From: an uncultured Clostridia bacterium
GTDB lineage: Bacteria > Bacillota > Clostridia > Lachnospirales > Anaerotignaceae
Length of the DNA stretch: 19,761 nt
Assembly (NCBI GenBank): GCA_937901125.1
Contig: CALCGT010000017.1
Location: forward strand, 1 to 19,761
Direction: 5' to 3'
Within the stretch, counting starts at the first letter, position 1. Each line of letters begins with the position of its first letter. Of this stretch, positions 7,424 to 14,920 are shown piece by piece. The position numbers and the translations under genes are program-made. The notes beneath the pieces were generated by a model. The model searched no databases. It was not told the DNA's origin and saw only the letters and a program-made list of their open reading frames with translations.

Positions 7424-8182
7424 TCAGGACATATGGAAAATCACCAAAGCAATGGCAACGCCGGCGGCAATGGAGCAGGCATTGAGCAATACCTCCACCA
7501 CCTTGGAATTGCCGCTGATGAGGTTGCCCTCCAACAGATCACGCATGGCTTTGGAAAGGGCAAGGCCGGGCAGCAGCGCTTTCATGGTACCGATGATCAT
7601 TTTATCCAGCTGGGTTCCCGGCAGGAAGAGATGGGCTGCACAGGCGGCAAGACCCGTTACCAGCCCGCCCATCAGGGGACCAAAGAAGAAGGGGACTTTT
7701 TTTCCGTCCAGATAAACCAATGTAGCACCCATCAGAAGGGCAACAAAAAAGGAAATGAGCCCATCCAGGGGGGAGCCGCCTACCATGAGGGCAAAGCCGG
7801 CGCCATTCAGCCCATAGCCCAGCACGCAGGTGCCGAATTTGAAGTTGGGGGCGTTATGGATATCCTGACAGCGGGACAAAGCCTCTTCTACGGTGGTTTG
7901 CCCGGAAACGAAGGCACGGGACATATCATTAACGGCGCAGATCTTTTCAAAGTTGACGGCGCGGCTCTTTACAGCACGGGCCATGGAAAGAGGACCTTTT
8001 TCTTCTCTGGGCAGGGTCACGATGAGCAGGGTACACATGGCCAGAGCTTCGATCTTTTCCCTGCCGCTGGTGGAGAGGATACGCTTCATGGTATCCTGCA
8101 CACGGAAGGTTTCTGCACCGGAGGTCAGCATGATTTCCCCTGCATCTAGGGCAAGGTTGATCAGTTGGGTATCGTAATCCAT
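7424..8182 (-). CDS. Threonine/serine exporter, ThrE N-terminal-type subunit (copy A)
   Basis: A 252-residue paralogue of copy B and the first gene of the exporter operon. The same motifs are present: SGAETFRVQDTMKRI (21-35), LPREEKGPLSM, VNFEKICAVNDMSRAF, then about five membrane segments and SKAMRDLLEGNLISGN near the end. The start at 8182 was preferred over an ATG at 8212 because AAAGGAA lies 8 nt before it and the resulting N-terminus (MDYDTQLINLALDAGE) matches copy B. Near-identical N-terminal halves with diverged membrane halves suggest duplication followed by change in the pore-forming part (inference). Amino-acid efflux is the family role; the actual substrate is unknown. Confidence 0.9.
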   Translation of the reverse strand: MDYDTQLINLALDAGEIMLTSGAETFRVQDTMKRILSTSGREKIEALAMCTLLIVTLPREEKGPLSMARAVKSRAVNFEKICAVNDMSRAFVSGQTTVEEALSRCQDIHNAPNFKFGTCVLGYGLNGAGFALMVGGSPLDGLISFFVALLMGATLVYLDGKKVPFFFGPLMGGLVTGLAACAAHLFLPGTQLDKMIIGTMKALLPGLALSKAMRDLLEGNLISGNSKVVEVLLNACSIAAGVAIALVIFHMS

Positions 8183-8253
8183 AGGTTGGAATTCCTTTCT
8201 TTTTTCAAACATCGTTCTTTTGTATCGTAAAGCGTACCTTTCGGCACATTCTT

Positions 8254-8281
8254 AGTGTATTCATTTTACAGAAAAAGTAAA
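8254..8281 (-). promoter_or_regulatory. Probable promoter of the exporter operon
   Basis: Read on the minus strand, TTTACT (plus 8276-8281), a 16-nt spacer and TACACT (plus 8254-8259) lie about 70 bp before copy A. Both boxes are imperfect. A small GNRA-capped hairpin, GTGCC-GAAA-GGTAC, follows in the leader. Confidence 0.45.
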
Positions 8282-8358
8282 GTAAAATTATTTTAAGATT
8301 TTGCGATTTTTTTGTGTAAAACGGACACGTTTTTCTTTCCGTACATCAAAAGAAATGA

Positions 8359-8386
8359 TTTACATTAGGAAAAAGTATGTTATAAT
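8359..8386 (+). promoter_or_regulatory. Promoter of the thiamin salvage operon
   Basis: TTTACA (8359-8364), a 16-nt spacer and a perfect TATAAT (8381-8386) with TG one base upstream (extended -10) lie about 20 nt before the riboswitch. This should be a strong constitutive promoter, leaving control to the downstream riboswitch. Confidence 0.75.
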
Positions 8387-8407
8387 ATCCACAAATAAAT
8401 ATATTTC

Positions 8408-8498
8408 AAAAGCTAGGGGTGCTGCCAAAAGCAGCTGAGAGGAATCCAGAATGCCAACCCTTTGAACTTGATGTGGTTAGTACCAACGGAGGGAAGCG
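8408..8498 (+). ncRNA. TPP riboswitch (THI element)
   Basis: The hallmark thi-box segments appear in order: AGGGGTGCT (about 8415-8422), GCTGAGAGG (8434-8442), ACCCTTTGAACTTGAT (8457-8472), GGTTAGTACC (8475-8484) and AACGGAGGGAAGC (8485-8497). The 5' AGCT and 3' AAGC close the first stem. It binds thiamin pyrophosphate and controls the tenA-thiZXY operon by the terminator directly downstream. Confidence 0.97.
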
Positions 8499-8518
8499 AA
8501 ACAGCGAAAGTGATATCA

Positions 8519-8552
8519 GACCTTTCCCGATTGGGAAGGGTCTTTCTATTTT
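8519..8552 (+). terminator. Riboswitch-controlled attenuator
   Basis: GACCTTTCCC (8519-8528), loop GATT and GGGAAGGGTC (8533-8542) form a 10-bp stem with one G-T pair, followed by the T-rich TTTCTATTTT. It lies 21 nt after the aptamer and before tenA, as expected for TPP-induced premature termination. Confidence 0.85.
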
Positions 8553-8578
8553 GCTTCTGGGAAGAAAGGAAGATGAGT

Positions 8579-9241
8579 ATGAATTTGACAGACAGATTGT
8601 ATGAAGCGGCAAAGCCCATCTGGGATGGCTACCTGACACAGCCTTTCGTCAAAGAACTGGGAGAGGGTACTTTGAGCGAGGAACGCTTCCGTTTTTACAT
8701 GGTGCAGGATTATCGCTACCTGCTGCAGTATGCGAAGGTTTTTGCTATGGGGGTAGTAAAAACAGAGGATGAACGGCTGATGACCCGTTTCTCCTATATG
8801 GTTCATGATACCCTAGATGGGGAAATGAACATCCATAAGGCATATATGTCCCGTCTGGGCATTACAGAAGAGGAAGTAGTCACTACAAAATCTACTCTGG
8901 CGAACCAGTCCTATACTTCCTATATGCTGGATGAAGCCTACAAGGGCGGCTCTCTGGAAATCCTGGTGGCGGTGCTTTCCTGTGCATGGAGCTATCAGAT
9001 GATTGGGGAGCATCATAAGATGATCCCCGGTGCGCTGGAGCATCCCCTTTACGGTGAATGGGTACAGGGCTACAGCAGCAAGGAATATTGCGACACTACG
9101 CAGGAGATCATCCATCTGGTCGATGAACTGGGTAAAGATGTGACCCCCGAAAGAGAAGAACATCTGAAAGAAATTTTCGTAAATTGCAGCCGGTATGAAG
9201 CCCAGTTCTGGGATATGGCTTATGCAGCAATACCGGAGTAA
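8579..9241 (+). CDS. tenA: TenA family aminopyrimidine aminohydrolase (thiaminase II)
   Basis: A 220-residue all-helical enzyme that hydrolyses aminomethyl-pyrimidine (from degraded thiamin) to HMP for thiamin salvage. Residues matching the B. subtilis active site are D44, Y47, Y112 and the nucleophile C135 in LSCAWSY, with a conserved C-terminal glutamate near E207. Length and N-terminus (RLYEAAKPIWDGYL) are typical. Of two nearby ATGs, 8579 is preferred over 8573 because AGGA (8567-8570) then has an 8-nt spacing. It is the first gene of a TPP-riboswitch operon with a pyrimidine ABC importer, which supports the salvage role. A 32-nt near-palindromic hairpin (about 9247-9278) lies between its stop and thiZ. 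Confidence 0.95.
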   Translation: MNLTDRLYEAAKPIWDGYLTQPFVKELGEGTLSEERFRFYMVQDYRYLLQYAKVFAMGVVKTEDERLMTRFSYMVHDTLDGEMNIHKAYMSRLGITEEEVVTTKSTLANQSYTSYMLDEAYKGGSLEILVAVLSCAWSYQMIGEHHKMIPGALEHPLYGEWVQGYSSKEYCDTTQEIIHLVDELGKDVTPEREEHLKEIFVNCSRYEAQFWDMAYAAIPE

Positions 9242-9315
9242 AAAGGCCATGTTTTTCATGGGAACATGAAAAAATATGACTTTGAGACTCTGTTGCAAAA
9301 AAAGGAGAAATGAAA

Positions 9316-10068
9316 ATGCTAGAGTTTAAAAATGTCTCCTTCCGCTATGCGGTGGATGATTTCTCCATGATGGAGGATTTGTCCTTTTCTGTGGAGGATG
9401 GGGAATTCGTTTCCATCATCGGTGCCAGCGGATGCGGCAAAAGCACCATTTTCCGTCTGATCAACGGGCTGGAAAAGCCCCAGAAGGGCGAAATATTGGT
9501 GGATGGAAAGCCCATTGCTTCCCTGAAGCAGTACAGTGCTTTCATGCCCCAAAAGGATCTGCTGTTCCCCTGGCGTACCATTGAAAAAAATATCTGCCTG
9601 CCTATGGAGTTGGCAGGCGTTCCCCAAAAAGAACAGGAGGCACGCTGCCGGGATGTGCTGGAGCAGGTGGGGCTTCTGGATTATATGAAAAAATACCCCA
9701 AGGATCTTTCCGGCGGTATGAAGCAGAGGGTATCCTTTGCCCGCACTCTCCTTTCTGGGGCGGATATGCTGCTGCTGGACGAGCCATTTTCCGCTTTGGA
9801 CTATCTGACCCGTGTGGAAATGCAGGAATGGCTGCTCCATCAGTGGGAGCATTATGATAAGACCATTTTGTTCATCACCCATGATGTAGAGGAGGCTGTG
9901 TTTCTGTCCCAAAAAATATTTGTCATTCAGGACAGACCCTTTTCCTCTATGGAAATGGTGGAGGTGCCCCTTTCCTATCCCCGGGATCGCAGTGACCTAA
10001 AAAAGCCGGAGATTGTGGAATTGAAGGAGCAGCTCATCGGAAAGCTGAGAAGGAGTGTGAGCCTATGA
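9316..10068 (+). CDS. thiZ: Thiamin-precursor ABC transporter ATP-binding protein
   Basis: A 250-residue ABC ATPase of the SsuB/TauB/ThiZ type. Walker A is GASGCGKST (36-44), the Q-loop Q79 is in FMPQKDLLFPW, the signature is LSGGMKQR (131-138), Walker B is MLLLDEP (151-157) and the switch histidine is H189 in FITHD. The FPW after the Q-loop is typical of importers of nitrate, taurine or HMP type. ATG 9316 was chosen over ATG 9310 because GGAG (9304-9307) has an 8-nt spacing to it. The gene overlaps the permease by 4 bp. The TPP riboswitch and tenA upstream, with a Thi5-like binding protein downstream, give the thiamin pyrimidine assignment; the ATPase alone would not. Confidence 0.9.
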   Translation: MLEFKNVSFRYAVDDFSMMEDLSFSVEDGEFVSIIGASGCGKSTIFRLINGLEKPQKGEILVDGKPIASLKQYSAFMPQKDLLFPWRTIEKNICLPMELAGVPQKEQEARCRDVLEQVGLLDYMKKYPKDLSGGMKQRVSFARTLLSGADMLLLDEPFSALDYLTRVEMQEWLLHQWEHYDKTILFITHDVEEAVFLSQKIFVIQDRPFSSMEMVEVPLSYPRDRSDLKKPEIVELKEQLIGKLRRSVSL

Positions 10069-10805
10069 AAAATATTTCTTCTCTGATATTGGTATTTATT
10101 CTGCTGCTCATCTGGCAGGGGGCAGCCATGGGCATCGATGCGGCTTATATCCTGCCTTCTCCCACCCAGATTCTGATGCGGCTGTGGGAACTGCGGGAAC
10201 CTTTGATTCTGGTGCATCTGCCTGCTACTATGGGCGTTACGGCATTGGGGCTTTGCATTTCCGTGGCGCTGGGGCTGCTGCTTGCCATTTCCATGGATTG
10301 GAACCCCAGGCTGGAAAAAGCCCTTTATCCCGTCATCGTGGCATCTCAGACCATCCCTACTACAGCCATTGCGCCCCTGTTTATCCTGTGGTTTGGCTAT
10401 GGCATCTGGAGTAAGGTGTTGGTAACCATATTGATGACCTTTTTCCCCATTGCCATCACCGTTTTTGACGGTTTGAAGGGCACAAAGCGGGAAATGGAAG
10501 AGCTTTTGGTTACATATGGTGCAACGAAAAAAGATATCTTTTTGAAGCTGAAACTGCAGACGGCTCTGCCCAGTTTCTTTTCTGCCATTAAAATGTCTGT
10601 TCCCCTCAGCGTCATTGGGGCGGCGATCGCAGAATGGCTGGGTGCCCAGAAGGGTTTGGGCTATTTCAGCAAACGAATGATGACACAGTTGGACGGTGCA
10701 GGGGTCTTTGCCCCCGTGGTGCTGCTGTCCGTTGTGGCAATGGTGACCGTTGGCATCATTGCGTTTATAGAGAAAAAAGTAATCACATGGAGGAAAGAAC
10801 TTTGA
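10065..10805 (+). CDS. thiX: Thiamin-precursor ABC transporter permease
   Basis: A 246-residue inner-membrane permease with about six hydrophobic segments. The EAA coupling loop is visible at about 145-176 (EELLVTYGATKKDIF followed by KLQTALPSF), typical of SsuC/TauC/ThiX. The conserved ILPSPTQIL near residue 30 and SQTIPTTAIAPLFILWFG in the core fit this group. The start overlaps the thiZ stop as ATGA, indicating translational coupling. Its stop codon TGA is the first base-paired part of the structured element before thiY. A homodimer would form the channel with two ThiZ subunits (family knowledge). Confidence 0.9.
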   Translation: MKNISSLILVFILLLIWQGAAMGIDAAYILPSPTQILMRLWELREPLILVHLPATMGVTALGLCISVALGLLLAISMDWNPRLEKALYPVIVASQTIPTTAIAPLFILWFGYGIWSKVLVTILMTFFPIAITVFDGLKGTKREMEELLVTYGATKKDIFLKLKLQTALPSFFSAIKMSVPLSVIGAAIAEWLGAQKGLGYFSKRMMTQLDGAGVFAPVVLLSVVAMVTVGIIAFIEKKVITWRKEL

Positions 10806-10960
10806 CGAAACAAGGAGCCAAGGGGCTTCCTTTGTATGCATGGCATACAGGAAGGAACCGATTTGGCGAGTGTCCATCATGAGTAACGGAGAGTATGCTC
10901 GAGTTACGAATGGGGCGATTGCGGGAGCTTCGGAGAAGCGGAGCAATTGATTTCGTCAGA
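10801..10960 (+). ncRNA. Structured three-arm intercistronic element, unknown class
   Basis: An 8-bp perfect stem, TGACGAAA (10803-10810) with TTTCGTCA (10951-10958), encloses three hairpin arms. Arm 1 (10817-10867): GCCAA/TTGGC, TTCC/GGAA and TGTATG/CATACA with loop CATGG. Arm 2 (10878-10912): CAT/ATG, a GA/GA internal loop (possible tandem sheared G-A pairs), GTAAC/GTTAC and GAG/CTC. Arm 3 (10918-10947): ATTGC/GCAAT and GCTTC/GAAGC with loop GGA. The element starts at the thiX stop and ends about 10 nt before the thiY ribosome site. It matches no riboswitch family I can recall; it could be an mRNA-processing or stabilising structure, a regulatory RNA, or a dispersed palindromic repeat. Confidence 0.6.
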
Positions 10961-10982
10961 AAAAAAGAAGGGAGAATTTAAA

Positions 10983-11999
10983 ATGAAGAAAAAATTAGTT
11001 GCTTTATTCATGGCAGCGGCGATGGCCTTTGGCGCAGCAGGCTGCGGTGGCGAAGAAACAGCATCCGAAGAGGGAGATGCTGCTGCTCTGGAGGATTTCA
11101 CCATCGTTTTGGACTGGTATCCTAATGCTATCCATTCCTTCCTGTATGTAGCTCAGGAGATGGGTTATTTTGCGGAAGAAGGCCTGAACCTGGTCATCAA
11201 TTTCCCTGCCAATACCAATGACGGCATTTCCATGCCTGCAGCAGGCAAGGCAGATATCGGTATGTATTATCTGCAGGATGCCATCCAGACAGCCATGGAA
11301 GAAGATGTGCCCATCGTTTCTGTAGGCGCAGTGACACAGAGTTCTCTGAATGTTGTCATTTCTCTGGCGGAAAGCGGCATCAAGGGCGCAGAAGACCTGG
11401 CTGGCAAAAAGATCGGCTATGCCGGTACAGCCCTTTCTGAAGCGCAGATCGCTTCCATGCTGGAATATGCAGGCCTGTCTGCTGATGACTGCCAGTTTGT
11501 GGACGTTGGCTTTGACCTGCTGACAGCTACCACAACCGGACAGGTAGATGCGACCACAGGCAATATGGTAAACCATGAAGTGCCTCAGCTGGAAGAAGAA
11601 GGCTTCGACATCAACTACTTCTATCCTACTGATTACGGCGTACCCGAATGCTATGAACTGGTATTCCTGGCTGGCAAGGATGCCGTAGAAAACAACCCCG
11701 AAAAGATCCAGAGATTCCTGCGTGCCTGCCAGAAGGGCTTCGATTTCATGAAGGAAAACCCCGAAGAAGCATTGCAGATTCTGCTGGCAAACCAGAATGC
11801 AGAAAACTTCCCTCTGTCTGAAACAGTGGAAACAGAAAGCATGAATATCCTGCTGCCCGTGATGGAAACAGAAGATGCTCGTTTCCTGCATCAGGAAGTC
11901 AGCGTATGGCAGGATAATGCCGATTGGATGTATGAAAAAGGCATTCTCGGCGAACAGATGGATGTATCCGGCCTGGTGGTAAATCTGCTGGAAGAATAA
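10983..11999 (+). CDS. thiY: Thiamin pyrimidine (HMP-type) ABC transporter substrate-binding lipoprotein
   Basis: A 338-residue NMT1/THI5-like periplasmic-type binding protein, tethered as a lipoprotein. The signal peptide is MKKKLVALFMAAAMAFGAAG with the lipid-attachment C21. The conserved DWYPNAIHSF (44-53) lies at the front of the ligand cleft and is characteristic of the ThiY/Thi5 group that binds HMP or formylaminopyrimidine. A Ser/Thr-rich SLAESGI and KIGYAGTALSEA segment and a C-terminal helical lobe follow. AAGGGAG stands 8 nt before the ATG at 10983. It is the last gene of the TPP-riboswitch operon, 177 bp after the permease, and is separated from it by a structured element that may raise its level relative to the membrane subunits (inference). 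A strong terminator follows. Confidence 0.93.
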   Translation: MKKKLVALFMAAAMAFGAAGCGGEETASEEGDAAALEDFTIVLDWYPNAIHSFLYVAQEMGYFAEEGLNLVINFPANTNDGISMPAAGKADIGMYYLQDAIQTAMEEDVPIVSVGAVTQSSLNVVISLAESGIKGAEDLAGKKIGYAGTALSEAQIASMLEYAGLSADDCQFVDVGFDLLTATTTGQVDATTGNMVNHEVPQLEEEGFDINYFYPTDYGVPECYELVFLAGKDAVENNPEKIQRFLRACQKGFDFMKENPEEALQILLANQNAENFPLSETVETESMNILLPVMETEDARFLHQEVSVWQDNADWMYEKGILGEQMDVSGLVVNLLEE

Positions 12000-12024
12000 G
12001 ACCTTCAAAATATCTCCATATATC

Positions 12025-12064
12025 AAAAGAGGCAAGGAACAACAACGTTCCTTGCCTCTTTTTC
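12025..12064. terminator. Strong bidirectional terminator
   Basis: AAAAGAGGCAAGGAAC (12025-12040), loop AACAAC and GTTCCTTGCCTCTTTT (12047-12062) give a stem of up to 16 bp running into a T tract on the plus strand; the minus strand also reads into TTTT. It ends the thiamin operon and the convergent MerR transcript. The MerR stop codon lies at its edge. Confidence 0.93.
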
Positions 12065-12929
12065 AGTTTTCCGTCTTTTCAATGGGAATGATGACTCTGG
12101 TGATATGGTCTGCTTCATTTTCAATATCCACAGGGGAGATGATATATTCCTCGGAAATAGGTCCGGCAATGGTATAACCCCGCTGATTCAGCCATTTGAT
12201 GGCCTTGATATGGGTTTGGATGATATCTTCATTTCGCCCGATATGCAGTGCCGTAACGGCGGGGCAGCCGCCGAATTCCTTTGCGGCAGGCGAGTCTACC
12301 GATTCATTTACCTGAATACTGATTTCCAGATCGCAGTCATTCTGGTAAAACTGCTCCAGAGGTTTATTGTGATATGTCAGGATGACAGGGCCGGTGGCCT
12401 TCAATTTGTGGCGGGATACCATTTCAAACAATTCGAACCACCGATCCACAGAAACATCACTGTTTTTGTAGTTTTTCTTGATGCGGCGGGTGAATAATAC
12501 GGGAGAAACAGGAATCTCCTCCACATGGATACCCTCTGTTGCCCAGCCCGTATGCTCTGTTTCCAGCAGATCGTGTCCTTTTTCCAGCCGTTCCAGCAGA
12601 AGCTGTCCTTCGGCGTATTGGTCGTTCAGGGCTTCGATGGCATGGTTGATCTCACCCAGCCGCTGGCGGATACACTTTTCCATGCTTTCTGCATCCTTCT
12701 GGTTGATGATATCCTTGATTTCCTTCAAGGGGACGCCAAGATGGCGCAGCTTGCGGATGATGAATAAGGTCAAAATCTGTTCGTGGGTATAATAACGGTA
12801 ATTGCTGTCATCTTTGCGGCAGTCGGGAATGAGCAGACCGATTTCGTCATAATAGCGGAGGGTTTTGATGGAAACATTGCAAAGGCTGGAAACCTTGCCG
12901 ATGGAATACGTTCCTTTCTGAGCAGACAT
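12063..12929 (-). CDS. MerR-family regulator with GyrI-like effector domain
   Basis: A 288-residue one-component regulator of BmrR-like design. The N-terminal winged helix (about 7-75) contains TYSIGKVSSLCNVSIKTLRYYDEIGLL. A dimerisation coiled coil follows (about 80-118), then a GyrI-like small-molecule domain (about 130-288) with MVSRHKLKATGPVILTYH and a C-terminal IPIEK. Such domains bind hydrophobic or cationic ligands. ATG 12929 was chosen over a TTG at 12935 because AAGGGTG sits 7 nt before it. The gene lies 63 bp downstream of the CoA-transferase on the same strand, so it may be co-transcribed and may control that locus, but this is inference; multidrug-type ligands are equally possible. 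The effector is unknown. Confidence 0.92.
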   Translation of the reverse strand: MSAQKGTYSIGKVSSLCNVSIKTLRYYDEIGLLIPDCRKDDSNYRYYTHEQILTLFIIRKLRHLGVPLKEIKDIINQKDAESMEKCIRQRLGEINHAIEALNDQYAEGQLLLERLEKGHDLLETEHTGWATEGIHVEEIPVSPVLFTRRIKKNYKNSDVSVDRWFELFEMVSRHKLKATGPVILTYHNKPLEQFYQNDCDLEISIQVNESVDSPAAKEFGGCPAVTALHIGRNEDIIQTHIKAIKWLNQRGYTIAGPISEEYIISPVDIENEADHITRVIIPIEKTEN

Positions 12930-12992
12930 ATACAATCACCCTTTCTTCTTTCAAGTCAAGGTCATTTTATCAGAAAATACCGAAATAATCTA

Positions 12993-14180
12993 TCAGATCA
13001 CGCCCTTTTGTGTAAATTCGGAAAGGGTTTGGGCAGGATAACCCAGCATCCCATAAACGGCGGCATTGTCCTCGCCCAAAATGGGGGCAGCCTTCTGAAT
13101 GCTGTCCTGCTCCCCGTGGATTTTGATGGGCGTGCCGGGGATGCGGATGTTCCGTTCCATGCCTGGCTGGAAGACCTCCCAAAGCATATTGCGTTCTTTT
13201 GTCTGGGCGTGTTCTGCTGCCTGAGGGATGTCCAGAATCTCTCCAAAGGGAATCTTCAGAGAGGAAATAATGCCTTCCAGTTCCTTGACAGTCTTTGTTT
13301 TTGTCCATGCTTCGATGAGGGGCTTCAGAAGGCCGTAGTTTTCGCAGCGGTGCAGATTGGTGTCGAAGCGGGCATCCTTGGGAAGTTCTGTCTGTACCAT
13401 GGCATCGCAGAGGGCCGCAAACATCTTGTCTGTACCGCAGCCCATAACGAAATCCCCGTCCTTGGCGTGGAAGGAATCAAAGGGAGCGATGGAAGGGTCC
13501 TGATTGCCGGCACGATGGGGCGTTTTTCCTGCAATTGTGTATTCCACCACGAAGTTTTCCATGACGGAAAAGAGGGTATCCATCATAGCAACATCAATGC
13601 GGCGGCCTACGCCTGTTTTTTCCCGTTCATACAATGCCATCAAAATGCCCATGCAGAGATATGCTCCCGTGTAGTTATCCCCGATGGAAGGGCCGATCTT
13701 GCAGGGTGGACCGTCGGGAAAGCCTGTCACGCTCATCATGCCGCTCATGGCCTGCGCCACGATATCATAGGCAGGGCGGGGAGCCAGATCCCCCGTCAGA
13801 CCAAAGCCGCTGATGGAGCCATAGATGATACGGGGGTTGATTTCTTTCATTTTTTCATAGGAAAAGCCTAGCCGTTCCAATACGCCCACCTTGTAATTTT
13901 CGCAGACTACATCGGCTGTTTTTAACAGTTCTGCGAAAATTTTCTTTCCTTCTTCTGTTTTCAAATTCAGGGTGATGCCCTTTTTATTGCGGTTGATATA
14001 GGCATAATAGCCGCTGTAGCCGTTTTCCATAGGTCCCCAGCCCCGGGTCTGGTCGCCCTTTTCCGGCGTTTCGATTTTGATGACCTCTGCTCCATGGTCG
14101 GCAAGGTTCATGGTGCAGAAGGGGCCGCTGTAGGCCTGGGTCAGGTCGAGGACGCGGATGCCATCCAAAGGTCGTTTCAT
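12993..14180 (-). CDS. CaiB/BaiF (family III) CoA-transferase
   Basis: A 395-residue enzyme of the formyl-CoA/carnitine CoA-transferase family, which moves CoA between carboxylic acids through an aspartyl intermediate. The start MKRPLDGIRVLDLTQAYSGP is the family N-terminus, and the catalytic aspartate is D168 in PSIGDNYTGAY. GSISGFG (121-127) and the C-terminal hinge PFGEILDIPQAAEHAQ are further family marks. Length is typical. It is downstream of a beta-aminoacyl-CoA ammonia-lyase, so the pair may activate a beta-amino acid and then deaminate its CoA ester, or return CoA from the product. Known C. propionicum uses a different (family I) propionate CoA-transferase for this step, so the partnership is an inference. 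AAAGGAGG precedes the ATG at 14180. Confidence 0.93.
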   Translation of the reverse strand: MKRPLDGIRVLDLTQAYSGPFCTMNLADHGAEVIKIETPEKGDQTRGWGPMENGYSGYYAYINRNKKGITLNLKTEEGKKIFAELLKTADVVCENYKVGVLERLGFSYEKMKEINPRIIYGSISGFGLTGDLAPRPAYDIVAQAMSGMMSVTGFPDGPPCKIGPSIGDNYTGAYLCMGILMALYEREKTGVGRRIDVAMMDTLFSVMENFVVEYTIAGKTPHRAGNQDPSIAPFDSFHAKDGDFVMGCGTDKMFAALCDAMVQTELPKDARFDTNLHRCENYGLLKPLIEAWTKTKTVKELEGIISSLKIPFGEILDIPQAAEHAQTKERNMLWEVFQPGMERNIRIPGTPIKIHGEQDSIQKAAPILGEDNAAVYGMLGYPAQTLSEFTQKGVI

Positions 14181-14215
14181 AGAGATGCCTCCTTTCGGAA
14201 TTTCTTTTTCTGATA

Positions 14216-14240
14216 AGGAAAGGAGCGGTGCGTTCCGCTC
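14216..14240 (-). terminator. Hairpin between ammonia-lyase and CoA-transferase genes
   Basis: Read on the minus strand, AAGGAGCGG and CCGCTCCTT form a 9-bp GC-rich stem with a 6-nt loop, followed by TCCTTATC, which is a poor T tract. It may be a partial terminator or an mRNA-end stabiliser that lowers CoA-transferase expression relative to the lyase. Confidence 0.5.
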
Positions 14241-14303
14241 CTTCCTGCAACTGTTTTTGGTTTCGGCAATTTCTGAGCCGTGGTTATTGGCGAAGCCAAA
14301 GTC

Positions 14304-14762
14304 TTATTCGCTGGGGTGTTTTCTGTCCAGGAATGTCACTTCCTGAGGACCTCTCTGGTCTTTCTTAGCAATGAACAGGCTGCCTGTTGCTCTGCCGCAG
14401 AGTACGGGAGGTTCGCAGGCTGTTGCTGCTGTACCGGGGGTTGCAACGCCGCTCAGGTCTGCATCGGTTCTGTCCAATTGTGTTGCCACTTTCCATGCTT
14501 CAAATTTACAGGTGTAGGACTGGTTGCCCACCTTTTCAATCCAGCCGTGGTATTCCATGAAGTCGCCAACATATACGGGTGCCAGGAATTCTACTTTTTC
14601 ATAGCCTAGGAACAGGCTGATATCGCCGTCTACATATACCATCAGTTCTGTGCCGACATCGCCCCACTGGTCTACGATTCTTGCACCGTTTACCAGACCC
14701 CCAACATAATGTGCATCCTTTGCGCTCATCATCAGATGATGTACTACTTTTTTTCCTACCAT
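14304..14762 (-). CDS. acl: Beta-alanyl-CoA/3-aminobutyryl-CoA ammonia-lyase
   Basis: A 152-residue hotdog-fold lyase that removes ammonia from a beta-aminoacyl-CoA (beta-alanyl-CoA to acryloyl-CoA, or 3-aminobutyryl-CoA to crotonyl-CoA). The segments VHHLMMSAKDAHYVGGLVNG, WGDVGTELMVYVDGD (33-47), EFLAPVYVGDFMEYHG and CEPPVLCGRATGSLFIA are, from memory, nearly those of the C. propionicum beta-alanyl-CoA ammonia-lyase, which favours the beta-alanine activity over the lysine-pathway enzyme. It is slightly longer than that protein (about 145) because of an insert around 100-112 (DADLSGVATPGTA). AGGAGGAAG precedes the ATG. It is the first gene of a probable acl-CoA transferase-merR unit. Acryloyl-CoA would need a reductase not seen here. 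Confidence 0.85.
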   Translation of the reverse strand: MVGKKVVHHLMMSAKDAHYVGGLVNGARIVDQWGDVGTELMVYVDGDISLFLGYEKVEFLAPVYVGDFMEYHGWIEKVGNQSYTCKFEAWKVATQLDRTDADLSGVATPGTAATACEPPVLCGRATGSLFIAKKDQRGPQEVTFLDRKHPSE

Positions 14763-14920
14763 AATACTTCCTCCTTTTACTTAGATACCTGAAATGAAAT
14801 AAGATTGGGTTGATTTTTGTTTCGCTGAGGCTTCTGTTCCTTAGCTTTGACTTGAGTATATTTGCTACAGCAAAAGGAGAGTCAATCAGGAATTTTATCT
14901 TCTTTTTAAAATTTTTTCGC

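Noticed and set aside
11004..12035. 343-codon minus-strand frame
   Set aside because: Antisense to thiY, whose signal peptide, lipobox and DWYPNA motif are unambiguous.
12929..12959. TTGACT, 19-nt spacer, TGTATA on the minus strand (MerR-type promoter spacing)
   Set aside because: The -10 box would overlap the MerR start codon, so the transcript could not encode the protein; only a weak operator (ACCTT/AAGGGT dyad) remains possible.
12783..13871. 362-codon plus-strand frame
   Set aside because: It is antisense to the CoA-transferase and MerR genes, which have clear family motifs; the frame itself shows no recognisable domain.
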